Below, piece after piece: positions 8,956 through 17,959 of a DNA stretch of 64,000 nt. Positions within the stretch are counted from its first letter, which is position 1; the number at the start of each line of letters is the position of its first letter. The DNA is from Hohaiivirga grylli (lineage in GTDB: Bacteria; Pseudomonadota; Alphaproteobacteria; Rhizobiales; Beijerinckiaceae). The notes below the pieces were generated by a model. It was not told the origin of the DNA. It ran no database searches and worked only from the letters and a program-made list of their open reading frames with translations. The stretch is from contig NZ_JBBYXI010000001.1 of assembly GCF_039655745.1 (NCBI RefSeq), positions 558,001 to 622,000 on the forward strand. The letters run 5' to 3'. A program made the translations under genes and the position numbers.

Positions 8956-9540
8956 TCATGCTGTAGTAGGTAGAGGGCAGCTCACGCCGGTGCCTTGCAG
9001 GCCGCAATAGCCATTCGGGTTTTTACCAAGATACTGCTGGTGGTAGTCTTCAGCAAAATAGAATGCGCTACTGTCTACTATTTCCGTTGTTATCGGGCCA
9101 AAGCCACGTTCTGCAAGCACTTTACCATAAACTTCCCGGCTCCGTAGAGCGGCTTCTTTTTGCGCCCCGTCAAAAGTGAAAATGGCAGAGCGGTACTGTG
9201 TGCCGATATCATTGCCCTGTCGGTTACCTTGTGTCGGGTCATGGTTCGTCCAGAATGTCTGGAGTAAATCTTCATAACTGATGAGTTTGGGGTCAAAGAC
9301 AACAAGGACTGCTTCTGCATGACCTGTCTCTCCACTACAGACCTGCTGGTAGGTGGGATTGATTGTCCTGCCACCCGTGTAGCCAACGGCGGTAACCCAG
9401 ATACCTTGGTGCAGTTGCCAGAAAAGACGTTCTGCACCCCAAAAACAGCCCATTGCAAATAAAGCTTTCTCTGAGCCCTCAGGGTAGGGACCGCCTAAAA
9501 TATGTCCATTGATGAAGTGGGGGAGTTCACGTGGTTTCAT
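8956..9540 (-). CDS. msrA: peptide-methionine (S)-S-oxide reductase MsrA
   Basis: Repairs oxidised methionine, reducing the S-sulfoxide epimer with thioredoxin. 194 residues. The active-site motif GCFWG holds the catalytic Cys32. The conserved blocks YTGG, GHAEAVLVVFDP, FWTNHDPTQGNRQGNDIGTQ and YHQQYL all appear in order. C-terminal cysteines (NGYCGLQGTGVSC) are the resolving residues. Full length compared with the family; no MsrB domain is fused. Monocistronic with its own terminator. Confidence 0.96.
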   Translation of the reverse strand: MKPRELPHFINGHILGGPYPEGSEKALFAMGCFWGAERLFWQLHQGIWVTAVGYTGGRTINPTYQQVCSGETGHAEAVLVVFDPKLISYEDLLQTFWTNHDPTQGNRQGNDIGTQYRSAIFTFDGAQKEAALRSREVYGKVLAERGFGPITTEIVDSSAFYFAEDYHQQYLGKNPNGYCGLQGTGVSCPLPTTA

Positions 9541-9601
9541 AGCAATAAAGCCTCCTACTTCTGAGATATGCAGGAGAACATAAAAAACAAGCGTAGCTCG
9601 C

Positions 9602-9934
9602 TTATCTGTGACTGATTATATCGTACGTCCCAATATCGTTTTGGTTTTTTTGGGTTAGTTTCAGAAGAAAAGCCCCTAAGATAAAACAGAAAATGGAAGC
9701 CGGTATCTGAATAAGATAATTGACAACGTTATCCCATATCCAGACAACATTATAGGTTATCAGGTTTGCCTTTATACTGTTCAGAAAATCAGGAGAGAAT
9801 GAGTCGCAGATTTCTTGCAAAGATACAAATACAAGGGTTTCATTCGCAATTATTCGGGTACCATCAATGATGATGCCAATAAAACCTAAAGCCAGAATAA
9901 TAAGCCCCAGTGCTCTAACTAAGCTACGCAACAC
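9602..9934 (-). CDS. conserved small inner-membrane protein
   Basis: 110 residues with two membrane segments (about 8-27 and 72-93) joined by a soluble loop. The N-terminal pattern LGLIILALGFIGIIIDGTRIIA resembles a small membrane protein widespread in alphaproteobacteria, but no function is known to me. It ends upstream of msrA on the same strand and could share its transcript. Confidence 0.65.
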   Translation of the reverse strand: MLRSLVRALGLIILALGFIGIIIDGTRIIANETLVFVSLQEICDSFSPDFLNSIKANLITYNVVWIWDNVVNYLIQIPASIFCFILGAFLLKLTQKNQNDIGTYDIISHR

Positions 9935-10139
9935 ATTAAATTCCTAATATTTAACACCCAATAGATCCATGAACACACTGGTTCAATGAATCATATAACT
10001 CTGATTCTCAGCTTGGAAAGTCTGATAATACGCAGTTCTTGCCCAATAGGGGACACCTTTACGCAACTTATCTGTGTGTGACGGGTTGCGCTTTTGTCTA
10101 TCATCGCGTAAGTGAAGCACGTCAGTTCGCTGATATTGC

Positions 10140-10229
10140 GGAGAGGTGGCCGAGTGGTTGAAGGCGCACGCCTGGAACGCGTGTATAGGGGCAACTCTAT
10201 CGAGGGTTCGAATCCCTCTCTCTCCGCCA
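10140..10229 (+). tRNA. tRNA-Ser (anticodon GGA)
   Basis: 90 nt including encoded CCA. Acceptor arms GGAGAGG (10140-10146) and TCTCTCC (10219-10225) pair with one wobble, followed by discriminator G and CCA (10227-10229). The T arm is GAGGG-TTCGAAT-CCCTC (10202-10218), the D loop contains GGTTGAAGG, and the anticodon loop CTGGAAC reads GGA. The long variable arm is as expected for class II serine tRNA. Confidence 0.97.
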
Positions 10230-10320
10230 CTTCAGCCTAAAAGCAAATCGCTTTCTATTCTCAAACTAAAAATTGAATAATATTCAAGCACAACATGCTT
10301 ATTGTATGTTGTAATTTCTG

Positions 10321-11229
10321 TTATCTTTTCGTTTCTGACGGCTTCCGCTCAAGCGTCAGCAGAAATACCGCACAAATGACAAGGGTGCAGCCAATCCAGC
10401 CGTAGATATTGAAGTTTTCGCCGAAGAACGCCCAGACCAGCAGGGTGGCGAGAACCGGTTCGATGTTGCCGATAACGGCGGACTGGACCTGTGAGATGAG
10501 CTGAAGGCTCTTGGCGATGGCAAGATAGGCCAGATAGTTTGTCAGGAAGGCCAGGGCTACCAGATTGCCCCAGGTATCCCATGATTTTGCGGGGGCGAAA
10601 TCAACGAACGGTAACAGGAAGAGCGCGCCGCCGAACAGCATATAGGTATAGATTGTTGCGGTGGAGTAACGACCGTACCACCAGACGTAGAAGGGGAAGT
10701 GAGAGGCATAGGCTAGGCCGGAGATCAGGCCGCAGATGATGCCGAGGGTCGAATAGCCTGTTGGCAAGCTGCCGCCTGAAAAGCTGACCAGTATCGCGCC
10801 GGTCAGGGCAACGCATATGGCAATAATCTTTTTTGCGGAAATAGCTTCTCGGAACAGAAAATAAGATGCAACCGCAACCCATGCCGGGGCCGTATAAAGC
10901 AGAACCATGGCCGTTGCGGCACCGCTCAGCTGAATTGATAGCTGCAGGGCACTGAACAGGATACTGACGCCCCAGCCCCCAAACAGGATGAAGATGAGTG
11001 CGTGCCGAACCGGAACGCGCAGACCGCCGGTAAGGGAGGTTTGCACGGCAAAACATAGGCACCCCAGCAGGGCGCGCCAGAAAGAAGTCTCGACGGGAGA
11101 TATCCCGGCCGCCAGTGCATTCTTGGACAGAGGGGCGATCAGTGACCACAGAACAGCGGCAAGGGCCGCATAGAGATAACCTGAAATAGTCTTGCGGCGT
11201 GAGTGTATATCGGGATGGTTGGCGTGCAT
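10321..11229 (-). CDS. EamA/DMT-family transporter
   Basis: Drug/metabolite-superfamily inner-membrane protein of 302 residues with ten predicted helices in two EamA repeats (about 15-145 and 155-292). Recognisable EamA text includes AALAAVLWSLIAPLSKNAL and NIEPVLATLLVWAFFGEN. Family members export amino acids, amines or toxic metabolites; the substrate is unknown. It lies 73 bases downstream of an AraC-type regulator on the same strand, so it is probably that regulator's target and possibly co-transcribed. Confidence 0.9.
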   Translation of the reverse strand: MHANHPDIHSRRKTISGYLYAALAAVLWSLIAPLSKNALAAGISPVETSFWRALLGCLCFAVQTSLTGGLRVPVRHALIFILFGGWGVSILFSALQLSIQLSGAATAMVLLYTAPAWVAVASYFLFREAISAKKIIAICVALTGAILVSFSGGSLPTGYSTLGIICGLISGLAYASHFPFYVWWYGRYSTATIYTYMLFGGALFLLPFVDFAPAKSWDTWGNLVALAFLTNYLAYLAIAKSLQLISQVQSAVIGNIEPVLATLLVWAFFGENFNIYGWIGCTLVICAVFLLTLERKPSETKR

Positions 11230-11302
11230 GATCAGGCTTAGAAGAATGTCGATTATGAGTGATGAGCAATGCGTTTATACGTATTTCAGGAAGCTGTCTT
11301 GT

Positions 11303-12052
11303 TCAGACCTCCTGAATTTTTGACCGTAACTCGCGTTGTCGCCGCCGGTAGGCTGCTGGTGTTTCATCCGTCATGTGGCGCATTGCTCTCGTCAGCGCAC
11401 TCTGGTCGGAATATCCGGCCCGCTGAGACAGCTCTGCAACCGGCATGTTGGTATGGGTAAGCCAGTACTGGGCTTTCCTAAGGCGTGCCATCGTCAGCCA
11501 TTCCTGTGGCGACATGTTCAATTCGGTTTTGAAGACGGCATGGAGCCTGCTGGGGCTCAGACAGGCGTATTCTGCCATATCCTGAACGGTCCAGGGCTGG
11601 TCAAGGGATGCTTCTATCCGGGTCGCCAGTCTGGCGAGCCGTGAGTAAGGAACACTTCCGGCCAGAGATGTCATGAGCAGCTGGGTCCATTGACTGGAAA
11701 GTGTATCAAAAGGAAGGGTTTCTTCCTGCTGCAAGGCTTCCGCAAAGCCGATCAGCTGCCTTGTTGCTGGTGAGATGCTGATAAAGATGTGCTGCGCCAG
11801 ATGTTCAGCCAATGGTGCATCAATTGCCGACCAGTCGCAATCAAGTACGAGAAACCTGTTATTGTCGCGGGCCTGCTGCGAGTGACGGATGCCCGGTGCG
11901 ATGAAAGCGCCCTGTCCTTTATCCAGTCGTCCGCCCTTGCCGTTTGCCTCAAGCTCAAGTCCGCCTTCAAGGGCGAGAACGATCTGGGCGAACGGGTGAG
12001 TTTCGGAAAGACGTATTCCCTTGTAGCTCTTGAAATTCAGTTGAATACCCAT
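11303..12052 (-). CDS. AraC-family transcriptional regulator
   Basis: 249 residues: an N-terminal cupin-like sensing domain (about 1-100; GQGAFIAPGIRHSQQ is the typical beta-barrel text) and a C-terminal double helix-turn-helix (about 150-240) with MAEYACLSPSRLHAVFKTEL and SQRAGYSDQSALTRAMR. It probably controls the adjoining DMT exporter and perhaps the divergent MFS gene. The G+C-rich codon use of this gene and the exporter looks higher than that of most neighbours, which could indicate transfer as a pair (by eye only). Confidence 0.9.
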   Translation of the reverse strand: MGIQLNFKSYKGIRLSETHPFAQIVLALEGGLELEANGKGGRLDKGQGAFIAPGIRHSQQARDNNRFLVLDCDWSAIDAPLAEHLAQHIFISISPATRQLIGFAEALQQEETLPFDTLSSQWTQLLMTSLAGSVPYSRLARLATRIEASLDQPWTVQDMAEYACLSPSRLHAVFKTELNMSPQEWLTMARLRKAQYWLTHTNMPVAELSQRAGYSDQSALTRAMRHMTDETPAAYRRRQRELRSKIQEV

Positions 12053-12357
12053 GGTCGTCCGTCATTTTAGAATCGCCAAGGATATTTGGCTTTGGAAGAA
12101 TATATAGTTAGCAGGATGTAAGATGAAATCTACAGACTATGTCCGTCCGGCTCCACAGTAATTTGTTGGTTGGCTTTCTAATGGCCTCGATACGCAATTT
12201 AGAGAAAAATTTGCTGAAATATGAGTAAATAATACCGCTATTATTAATTGCGTTTCAACAATATGGGCTTTTTTGTCCAGAAAATCTGACAGAAGAAGAT
12301 AATGTTATGTGCCTTTAGTCTAAATAGGCACAATGCCGCCATGGGGTTGGTCGAGAC
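12053..12357. promoter_or_regulatory. divergent regulatory spacer between araC-type gene and MFS gene
   Basis: No gene seen. It contains an inverted repeat TGTGCCT-N11-AGGCACA at 12308-12332, about 50 bases before the MFS start; it may be an operator or a leader hairpin. The left half is AT-rich. Confidence 0.45.
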
Positions 12358-12377
12358 CCTCCCATCTAGAATGGAGG
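12358..12377 (+). promoter_or_regulatory. hairpin over the MFS gene ribosome binding site
   Basis: CCTCC (12358-12362) can pair with the Shine-Dalgarno GGAGG (12373-12377) over a 10-nt loop. GGAGG is only one base from the ATG at 12379 and seven from an in-frame TTG at 12385, so the true start may be TTG. Confidence 0.35.
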
Positions 12378-12378
12378 C

Positions 12379-13701
12379 ATGACCTTGGCTTTGAATGAAG
12401 CAATTGTTGCACAAGTAAACAATAAGCCTGCTGATGTGGTTGAAGCAGCAGGTCAAACGACGAATACGCAGGCACGTGTCTCAAACTGGGACAGGAAAAT
12501 CTTGGGTGTTCCTGCATGGATTGTGGCTATTGGCCTGTTCTTCCTTGGCTGGATATTCATGTATGCGGACAGAACGATCCTGAACCCGATTATGGGCGAG
12601 CTGGAACGTGAGTTCGGCCTGACGAAAACCCAGCTTGGTTTGCTGAACAGCGTTTTCTTTACAACCTATGCGCTTTCGCAAATTCCGGCAGGTATGCTGG
12701 GCGATGCTTACGGGCGTAAGCTTGTATTGGTGCCGGGCTTTATCTTTTTTGGGCTTGCGACAGCTGCAACGGGGCTTGCTGGCAGTTTCTTTATGCTGTT
12801 TCTGGCGCGTGCTGCGGTTGGTATTGGTGAGGGTAGTTATTACGGCCCGCAGTTTGCGATTTCAAATGAAGCCATTCCGGTTAAATACCGCAGTTTTGGT
12901 ACTGCGCTGATCAACAGTGGTATGGCCTTTGGTATGGCCATCGGGTTAATGGGGGCCAGTTATCTGGTCTATACCCATAATTTCAGCTGGCACATACCGT
13001 TCTTTGTTTTTGCTGTACCGACTATTCTTGTGGCTATCGCCATCATGTTTATCGTGAAGGAAGATTATAAGCCAACACGCGGGAGTAAAAGCCGTAAGGA
13101 TGTCTGGACTGACGCGATAAAGATTCTCAAGAACAGAAATCTGGTGCTCGCTTTCTTCATGGAATTTTGCAGTCTTTACGGGTTCTTTGTTCTGCTGACA
13201 TGGTTACCTTATTACCTGCAGACAGAACGTGGCATTCCAGGCTCTGAAATCGGGTTCATCTCATCACTGATTGCATGGATGTCTATTCCGGGAGCGCTGT
13301 TGTTCAGTGTGCTATCAGATCGGTGGGGGCGACGCGCACCTTTCGCCTATTTCATGGTTCCGATAGCAGCCGTTGCGATGGTGGCTGTCGTCTATACAAC
13401 AAGCATGACTGGGCTTGTCATTGCGCTCGTGATCTATGGGCTGTTTGGTAAACTGGCGATTGATCCGGTGTTGCTGTCATTCGTGGCTGATAATACGCCG
13501 AAGGAGAATTACTCAACGGTTTTCGGATGCTACAATTTTGTCGGAATGAGCTCATCAATTATCGCATCAACCCTGACAGGGCTGATTGCAGATCATACTG
13601 GCAGCCTTGTACCAAATTTCTACATTGCAGCCGGGCTTCTGATGCTTGGGCTTATCGCAATGCTCTTTGTGAAAGAAACCGCGCATCAGAAAGTCAGCTG
13701 A
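12379..13701 (+). CDS. MFS transporter, anion:cation symporter type
   Basis: 440 residues with 12 predicted membrane helices after a polar 45-residue N-terminus. The loop 2-3 signature GDAYGRK and the first-helix text YADRTILNPIMGELEREFG are typical of the ACS branch of the major facilitator superfamily (organic anions, sugar acids). A second signature DRWGRR lies in the loop after helix 8. Substrate not determinable. The start is ATG 12379 or TTG 12385; the latter has better spacing to GGAGG. Own terminator downstream. Confidence 0.88.
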   Translation: MTLALNEAIVAQVNNKPADVVEAAGQTTNTQARVSNWDRKILGVPAWIVAIGLFFLGWIFMYADRTILNPIMGELEREFGLTKTQLGLLNSVFFTTYALSQIPAGMLGDAYGRKLVLVPGFIFFGLATAATGLAGSFFMLFLARAAVGIGEGSYYGPQFAISNEAIPVKYRSFGTALINSGMAFGMAIGLMGASYLVYTHNFSWHIPFFVFAVPTILVAIAIMFIVKEDYKPTRGSKSRKDVWTDAIKILKNRNLVLAFFMEFCSLYGFFVLLTWLPYYLQTERGIPGSEIGFISSLIAWMSIPGALLFSVLSDRWGRRAPFAYFMVPIAAVAMVAVVYTTSMTGLVIALVIYGLFGKLAIDPVLLSFVADNTPKENYSTVFGCYNFVGMSSSIIASTLTGLIADHTGSLVPNFYIAAGLLMLGLIAMLFVKETAHQKVS

Positions 13702-13730
13702 TAGTATGGATATATTTTGATGTTCCGAGG

Positions 13731-13759
13731 CGGGCTGCTGTTAATGCAGCCCGTTTTCT
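13731..13759 (+). terminator. intrinsic terminator of the MFS gene
   Basis: CGGGCTGC (13731-13738) and GCAGCCCG (13746-13753) pair perfectly over a 7-nt loop and are followed by TTTTCTT. Confidence 0.85.
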
Positions 13760-13876
13760 TATCTGTATCAGCTCCGTAGTATTGGTTTCCTGTAAGAATT
13801 AGTACCCGGAACTTCAGGGCTATATAGCTTATTGCTGAACTTTAATTACATTCATATGGAATTAATCGGTATAGAG

Positions 13877-14449
13877 TCAGAAAAATACATCATCACTTCC
13901 TTCTATGAACAGCATGCGGGGAATCCGGGCCGGGCAATTTCCGTATGCCTGTTCAACCTCAACTTCAATAACGGCCTGTGCCATAGGCCATATTTCCAAA
14001 ATTGCAGTATCAGCTTTACGTATCGTTGCCCGTCCATTAACCCGTGCTCTGCGCTGTCGCTGAAAGTCGATGAACAGCATACCAATATGCGGATTAGTCA
14101 AAATATTGCCCAGACTATTGTAAAGGCCGTTCCCACTGAAATCCGGAAAAATAATGGTTTTTTCATTTATAACCAGACAGGCTGGTTGTGACTCCCCATC
14201 AACCGAAAACTCTCTTCCTCTGAAGCTTGCATCGCAATGACCATCACTGCTTGATGTAGCTATGAAAAAGAACGCCTGTTCCTCAATAAATTTGGCCAGT
14301 CCACGTGGAATCGTCGATCGTAGCATGCCGGGCAAGGTATGTTCATCCCACTGATAGCGTGAAGGAAACTGTTTGCGCATTTGCTTTTCGCCTTCATTGC
14401 CTAATACAGGGTCAGGAATAATATCAGTTATACCTTTCTTGTCGGACAT
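13877..14449 (-). CDS. pyridoxamine 5'-phosphate oxidase-like flavin-binding protein
   Basis: 190 residues with a split-barrel FMN-binding fold. Supporting text: FIEEQAFFFIATSSSDGHCDAS at the start of the barrel, then DFSGNGLYNSLGNILTNPHIGMLFIDF, the typical block of PPOX-type proteins that act on small xenobiotics or bind FMN/F420. It is not the biosynthetic PdxH. It is divergent from a TetR gene across an operator-like palindrome, so it is probably repressed by that protein. Confidence 0.82.
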   Translation of the reverse strand: MSDKKGITDIIPDPVLGNEGEKQMRKQFPSRYQWDEHTLPGMLRSTIPRGLAKFIEEQAFFFIATSSSDGHCDASFRGREFSVDGESQPACLVINEKTIIFPDFSGNGLYNSLGNILTNPHIGMLFIDFQRQRRARVNGRATIRKADTAILEIWPMAQAVIEVEVEQAYGNCPARIPRMLFIEGSDDVFF

Positions 14450-14489
14450 AGTGCTTTACCTTGACTTCTAACCTCTTCTATGAATTACT

Positions 14490-14502
14490 ACCGACCGTTC
14501 GT
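14490..14502. promoter_or_regulatory. candidate TetR operator
   Basis: ACCGACCGTTCGT is an imperfect palindrome of the kind bound by TetR/AcrR proteins and lies in the short spacer between the two divergent genes. It is the only such element there. Confidence 0.5.
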
Positions 14503-14534
14503 TAATTGTCAAGTTGTGCATTAGTGAGGCTGAT

Positions 14535-15260
14535 ATGACAAAGATCAAAAAGAGTGAGATTGTTGATATTGCCCGCAAACTATTCCAGGAAAACGGATAT
14601 CATGGGGCGTCAATGGGCGATGTTGCGATGGCTTCTGGCTTGCAGAAAGGCTCTCTTTACAGTCATTTTTCTGGCAAGGATGAACTCGCCAATGCAGCTC
14701 TGGAATTAACGCTATGCAGATTAACGGACCGTTATAAGCCGACAGGAAACTGGCAGAAGGATTTTCTTGAAAGTGTCAGGGTTCTGACAGAGTATCTCAA
14801 GATAGAAAAACGCTGCATTGGTTTGCATTTTTTATATGATCTGAATACCTGTGCGGATGCAGTTCATGTCAGGCAATTTTTCAAAGGCATAAAAAACCAT
14901 TTAGTCAGAATTCTTCATAATGGTCTGGATGCAGACAATGCAGACCAACTTGCAGAAGATGCTCTTACAATCATAGAGGGCGCAACCATATGGCAGATTA
15001 TTAATAATAATGATGCATCAATGGACCGTGCCGTTTCAATGGTACAAATGCTGCTCGCTGCCAAGATTGCAAATCATGGTAATGAAGAACCCCTCTCTTC
15101 TGAGGCGGTTGCAATACTTGAGCGCTACGGGAAGAGTAAGACTTTGGCCACGCATGTAGAGTGCAGACTTGCGGAAGAGCTGGCTCAAACTAATGCTGAC
15201 ATGATCTCTCTTCGCGGAGCTTTAGCGGGGCAGATAGAAGCTGAAAGCTGTTTTTTGTAA
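14535..15260 (+). CDS. TetR/AcrR-family transcriptional regulator
   Basis: 241 residues from the ATG at 14535, which has GAGG five bases upstream; a TTG start at 14514 adds seven residues without support. The N-terminal helix-turn-helix is clear: IARKLFQENGYHGASMGDVA and ASGLQKGSLYSHFSGKDELA (about residues 10-55). The rest is an all-helical ligand-binding domain; its last 40 residues form an unusual helical extension. Likely repressor of the divergent flavin protein and of itself. Confidence 0.9.
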   Translation: MTKIKKSEIVDIARKLFQENGYHGASMGDVAMASGLQKGSLYSHFSGKDELANAALELTLCRLTDRYKPTGNWQKDFLESVRVLTEYLKIEKRCIGLHFLYDLNTCADAVHVRQFFKGIKNHLVRILHNGLDADNADQLAEDALTIIEGATIWQIINNNDASMDRAVSMVQMLLAAKIANHGNEEPLSSEAVAILERYGKSKTLATHVECRLAEELAQTNADMISLRGALAGQIEAESCFL

Positions 15261-15668
15261 GCAGTATTGTGATAAATTTTACCACCTGATGAAAGTGATA
15301 CTTCTGGCATTTAAGGTTTTAAACTTTTTATTCTTAAATGGGTTATTGGTAACTGTTACAGACGGGAAGACATTATTCAAAGTCTGAACAGCAATGTCTG
15401 TACCAATCTTACTACAGTTCGCCCCGGTTTGAATAGGGCCACGTTGTTTCGATATATATCTGCTACGGCTGTTATATTTTCCTTAGGGCTGAATGTCAGA
15501 TACCAGATTGTAATCCGGAAGGCCTATGCTGTTTCGGACATATTTTATGTTTGCTCAGATGTACACTGATCAGATCGCGTGAACTATTTCTGGCATTTAG
15601 GTTTTCAATGTCAGACTGCCGAGGGAGATTAAGGAGCCCGTTCTTGACCAGTTTTCCTGTAAGTTTAA
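15261..15668. other. intergenic, no gene seen
   Basis: No open frame with homology. Two similar pieces, CTGGCATTTAAGGTTTT near 15305 and CTGGCATTTAGGTTTT near 15590, form an imperfect direct repeat 285 bases apart. It may be decayed sequence at the edge of the catabolic island. Confidence 0.35.
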
Positions 15669-16595
15669 TCAGTGCATCAGGTCTGAATAAAGTTTGGAGA
15701 GAACTTCGCCGGGTTCAAAGGCATCCCTGATCCATTCGGTGACACGACCTTTGAGTGAGGATTTCCAAGCCAGAAGCATTAGTGAAGGCTGGCGTGGGTT
15801 TTGCAGTGTTTTGGTAACAAGCTTACCGTCAGCAAGACTGTCGCGGACGAGATAGTCTGGCAAAAAGCCGATGCCACTGCCAGCCTGCTGTGCGTAAAGT
15901 TTGGTGTCCATATCGGGTACGAATATGGCTTCCTGACCATAGAGCAGCCAGCCAATCTTCTTGATCATCTGTGAGGCGGTATCATCGACGCAGATTGCTG
16001 GATATTGTCTCAGCTGGCTGTCGGGAATTGGTTCCTGTAACTTAGCGACAGGATGATGAGGTGCAACAGCAAACTGCCAGTGAATGCTGCTGAGTTCCTT
16101 GTAATTAATACCCCCTCCATCAATCAGGATACCGGGTGCGCCGATGGCGACATCAATACCCTGATTGCTGATGGCATCCCATACGCCACCATAAACTTCT
16201 GTTGTGATACGGAGTTGGCATGAGGGAAAACGGTTCTTGATATATTTTGTCAGCATTGTTGTGTGGTAAGGTGTGTGGAGCAGATTGTTGACGCATATTG
16301 TCAGTTTTGCTTCAACACCCTTGTCGATGCTGATCATCCCTTCTTCGATGCTCCTGAACTCTTCCAGGAGAGCCTGAACCTTTGCATGAAAATATTTGCC
16401 CGCTTCTGTCAGCTCAACTTTGCGGGTCGAGCGATGGAAGAGTTTGATGCCAAGCGATTCTTCCAGCCTCTTAATAATGTAACTGACGCCTGATGTGGTC
16501 AGCCCGAGTTCATCAGCCGCCTCGCTGAAGCTTGCCAGCCGGGCAACTGTGCTGAAGGTTTTCATATTTTCTTCGACGAAGACGGATGCTTTCAC
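15669..16595 (-). CDS. LysR-family regulator resembling AllS
   Basis: 308 residues; GTG start with AAGG eight bases upstream. The winged helix-turn-helix is residues 10-70 (TVARLASFSEAADELGLTTS, RLEESLGIKLFHRSTRKVEL). The effector domain carries VNNLLHTPYHTTML, GGVWDAISNQGIDVAIG, WQFAVAPHHPVA and VPDMDTKLYAQQAGSGIGFL, which from memory line up closely with E. coli AllS, the activator of the allantoin genes. It is divergent from the carbamate kinase gene over a 360-base spacer, so it very likely activates the plus-strand operon in response to a ureide or its breakdown product (inference). Confidence 0.88.
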   Translation of the reverse strand: MKASVFVEENMKTFSTVARLASFSEAADELGLTTSGVSYIIKRLEESLGIKLFHRSTRKVELTEAGKYFHAKVQALLEEFRSIEEGMISIDKGVEAKLTICVNNLLHTPYHTTMLTKYIKNRFPSCQLRITTEVYGGVWDAISNQGIDVAIGAPGILIDGGGINYKELSSIHWQFAVAPHHPVAKLQEPIPDSQLRQYPAICVDDTASQMIKKIGWLLYGQEAIFVPDMDTKLYAQQAGSGIGFLPDYLVRDSLADGKLVTKTLQNPRQPSLMLLAWKSSLKGRVTEWIRDAFEPGEVLSKLYSDLMH

Positions 16596-16955
16596 GGGTA
16601 TGACCTTGTTTGAACATCTTAGATATATGTCGTTTACATACTAGAAGGTGTTGGTCCTTCGCATTTTTTATGAAACCATATACTTGAAATATAGCGCTGT
16701 ATGTCTGAAGTGAGCAATGAGACAAATCGCTTTATGAAGAAAATATAACAAAATGATACATGAAATCCTTGGGATTTTTAAAATACCTTCAACAATATAA
16801 GGCAGATAGATAGGTTTTTCTTAGCAATTTGGATATTGGCTGAAGCCTGTCGATAAATGGGGTAACCATAAATAATAACAGTATGCTCTGACCAACTCAG
16901 GTGGCTGGGTCACCGTTGAGCGATTGGTCAGACAGTTTTAAAGCTGGAGTTTCAA
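16596..16955. promoter_or_regulatory. divergent promoter region of the catabolic island
   Basis: 360-base AT-rich spacer between the LysR gene and the carbamate kinase gene. A LysR-type T-N11-A site is likely; ATATACTTGAAATAT near 16680 is one symmetrical candidate, not proven. The last bases contain GGAG six bases before the GTG start of the kinase. Confidence 0.4.
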
Positions 16956-17927
16956 GTGAAAACAGAGACGACAAAACGTCCGGTAGTTGTGGTGGCCGTA
17001 GGCGGTAATGCACTGGTTCCGGATAATGATAGCCTGCGTCCTGAGATGCAGCGGCAGAATGCAGAACTGGCAGCCAAACATGTCGTAGACATGATTGAAG
17101 AAGGCTGGGGTGTTGTACTGACCCATGGCAATGGCCCACAGGTTGGTCTGATCCTGCGTCGTTCAGAAGTTTTGCGCGACAGTCTTCCAGTCACTCCTGT
17201 TGATCTTGCTGTTGGTGATACGCAGGGTGAAATTGGCTATATGCTCCAGAATGCTCTGGGTAACGAAATCAAACGTCGTAAGCTTGATATTCCGGTTGTC
17301 AGTGTTGTGACACAGGTCGTTATCGACGAAAAAGATCCGGCTTTCGCAAACCCTGATAAACCCATTGGCGCTTTCATGGAAGAGAGTGAAGCCAAAGGTC
17401 TTGCCGAGAAGGAAGGCTGGGTTGTGCAGGAAGATTCTGGCCGTGGCTGGCGCCGCGTGATTGCATCTCCAAAGCCTGTTCGTATTGTTGAGCTTGATGC
17501 GATTAAGCATCTTGTTCAGCAGGGAGTTCTTGTCGTTTGCTGTGGCGGCGGTGGGGTTCCGGTTGTTGAAGGTACACAGGGCGCATTATCTGGTGTTGAA
17601 GCCGTGATTGATAAAGATCGCGTTTCCGCCGTTCTTGCTGAAACATTGAATGCCGAGCTTCTTCTGATTCCGACAGGCGTCGAGAAAATCGCACTGAACT
17701 TTGGTAAGCCTGACCAGAAATGGCTTGAAGAAATTACATTGTCTGAAGCCAATGAATATCTTGAAGAAGGCCATTTTGGTGCCGGCAGTATGGGCCCAAA
17801 AGTTGAGGCGATTATTGAATATATGAAGGGCCGTCCGGGCGGTCAGGGCCTCGTGACCAGCCTTGATAAGGTGAAGTCAGCGCTGAAGCGGGAAACAGGT
17901 ACATGGATTGTACCAAACCCTGCATAA
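16956..17927 (+). CDS. arcC: carbamate kinase
   Basis: Catalyses carbamoyl phosphate + ADP to ATP + carbamate (which decays to CO2 and NH3). 323 residues; GTG start with GGAG six bases upstream. Family motifs: VAVGGNAL (residues 9-16), THGNGPQVG, CCGGGGVPV, and AGSMGPKVEA. There is no arginine deiminase or ornithine carbamoyltransferase gene nearby; the partners are fdrA, DUF1116 and DUF2877 genes, as for the kinase of E. coli allantoin catabolism (AllK). Its role is thus to harvest ATP from carbamoyl phosphate made by the neighbouring carbamoyltransferase. It is separated from fdrA by a terminator, so it can be expressed alone. Confidence 0.95.
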   Translation: MKTETTKRPVVVVAVGGNALVPDNDSLRPEMQRQNAELAAKHVVDMIEEGWGVVLTHGNGPQVGLILRRSEVLRDSLPVTPVDLAVGDTQGEIGYMLQNALGNEIKRRKLDIPVVSVVTQVVIDEKDPAFANPDKPIGAFMEESEAKGLAEKEGWVVQEDSGRGWRRVIASPKPVRIVELDAIKHLVQQGVLVVCCGGGGVPVVEGTQGALSGVEAVIDKDRVSAVLAETLNAELLLIPTGVEKIALNFGKPDQKWLEEITLSEANEYLEEGHFGAGSMGPKVEAIIEYMKGRPGGQGLVTSLDKVKSALKRETGTWIVPNPA

Positions 17928-17959
17928 TTATATAATTAAAACATATAATTTTTATATGG

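Noticed and set aside
9991..10230. 80-residue minus-strand reading frame starting MAEREGFEPS
   Set aside because: It is the antisense of the tRNA-Ser gene, a well-known spurious protein.
15261..15668. Possible insertion-sequence remnant or attachment site at the left edge of the catabolic island
   Set aside because: There are no transposase fragments, terminal inverted repeats or target duplications, only a weak direct repeat.
16956..17927. Carbamate kinase as part of an arginine deiminase pathway
   Set aside because: No arcA, arcB or arginine/ornithine antiporter is nearby; partners are of the FdrA/AllGH type.
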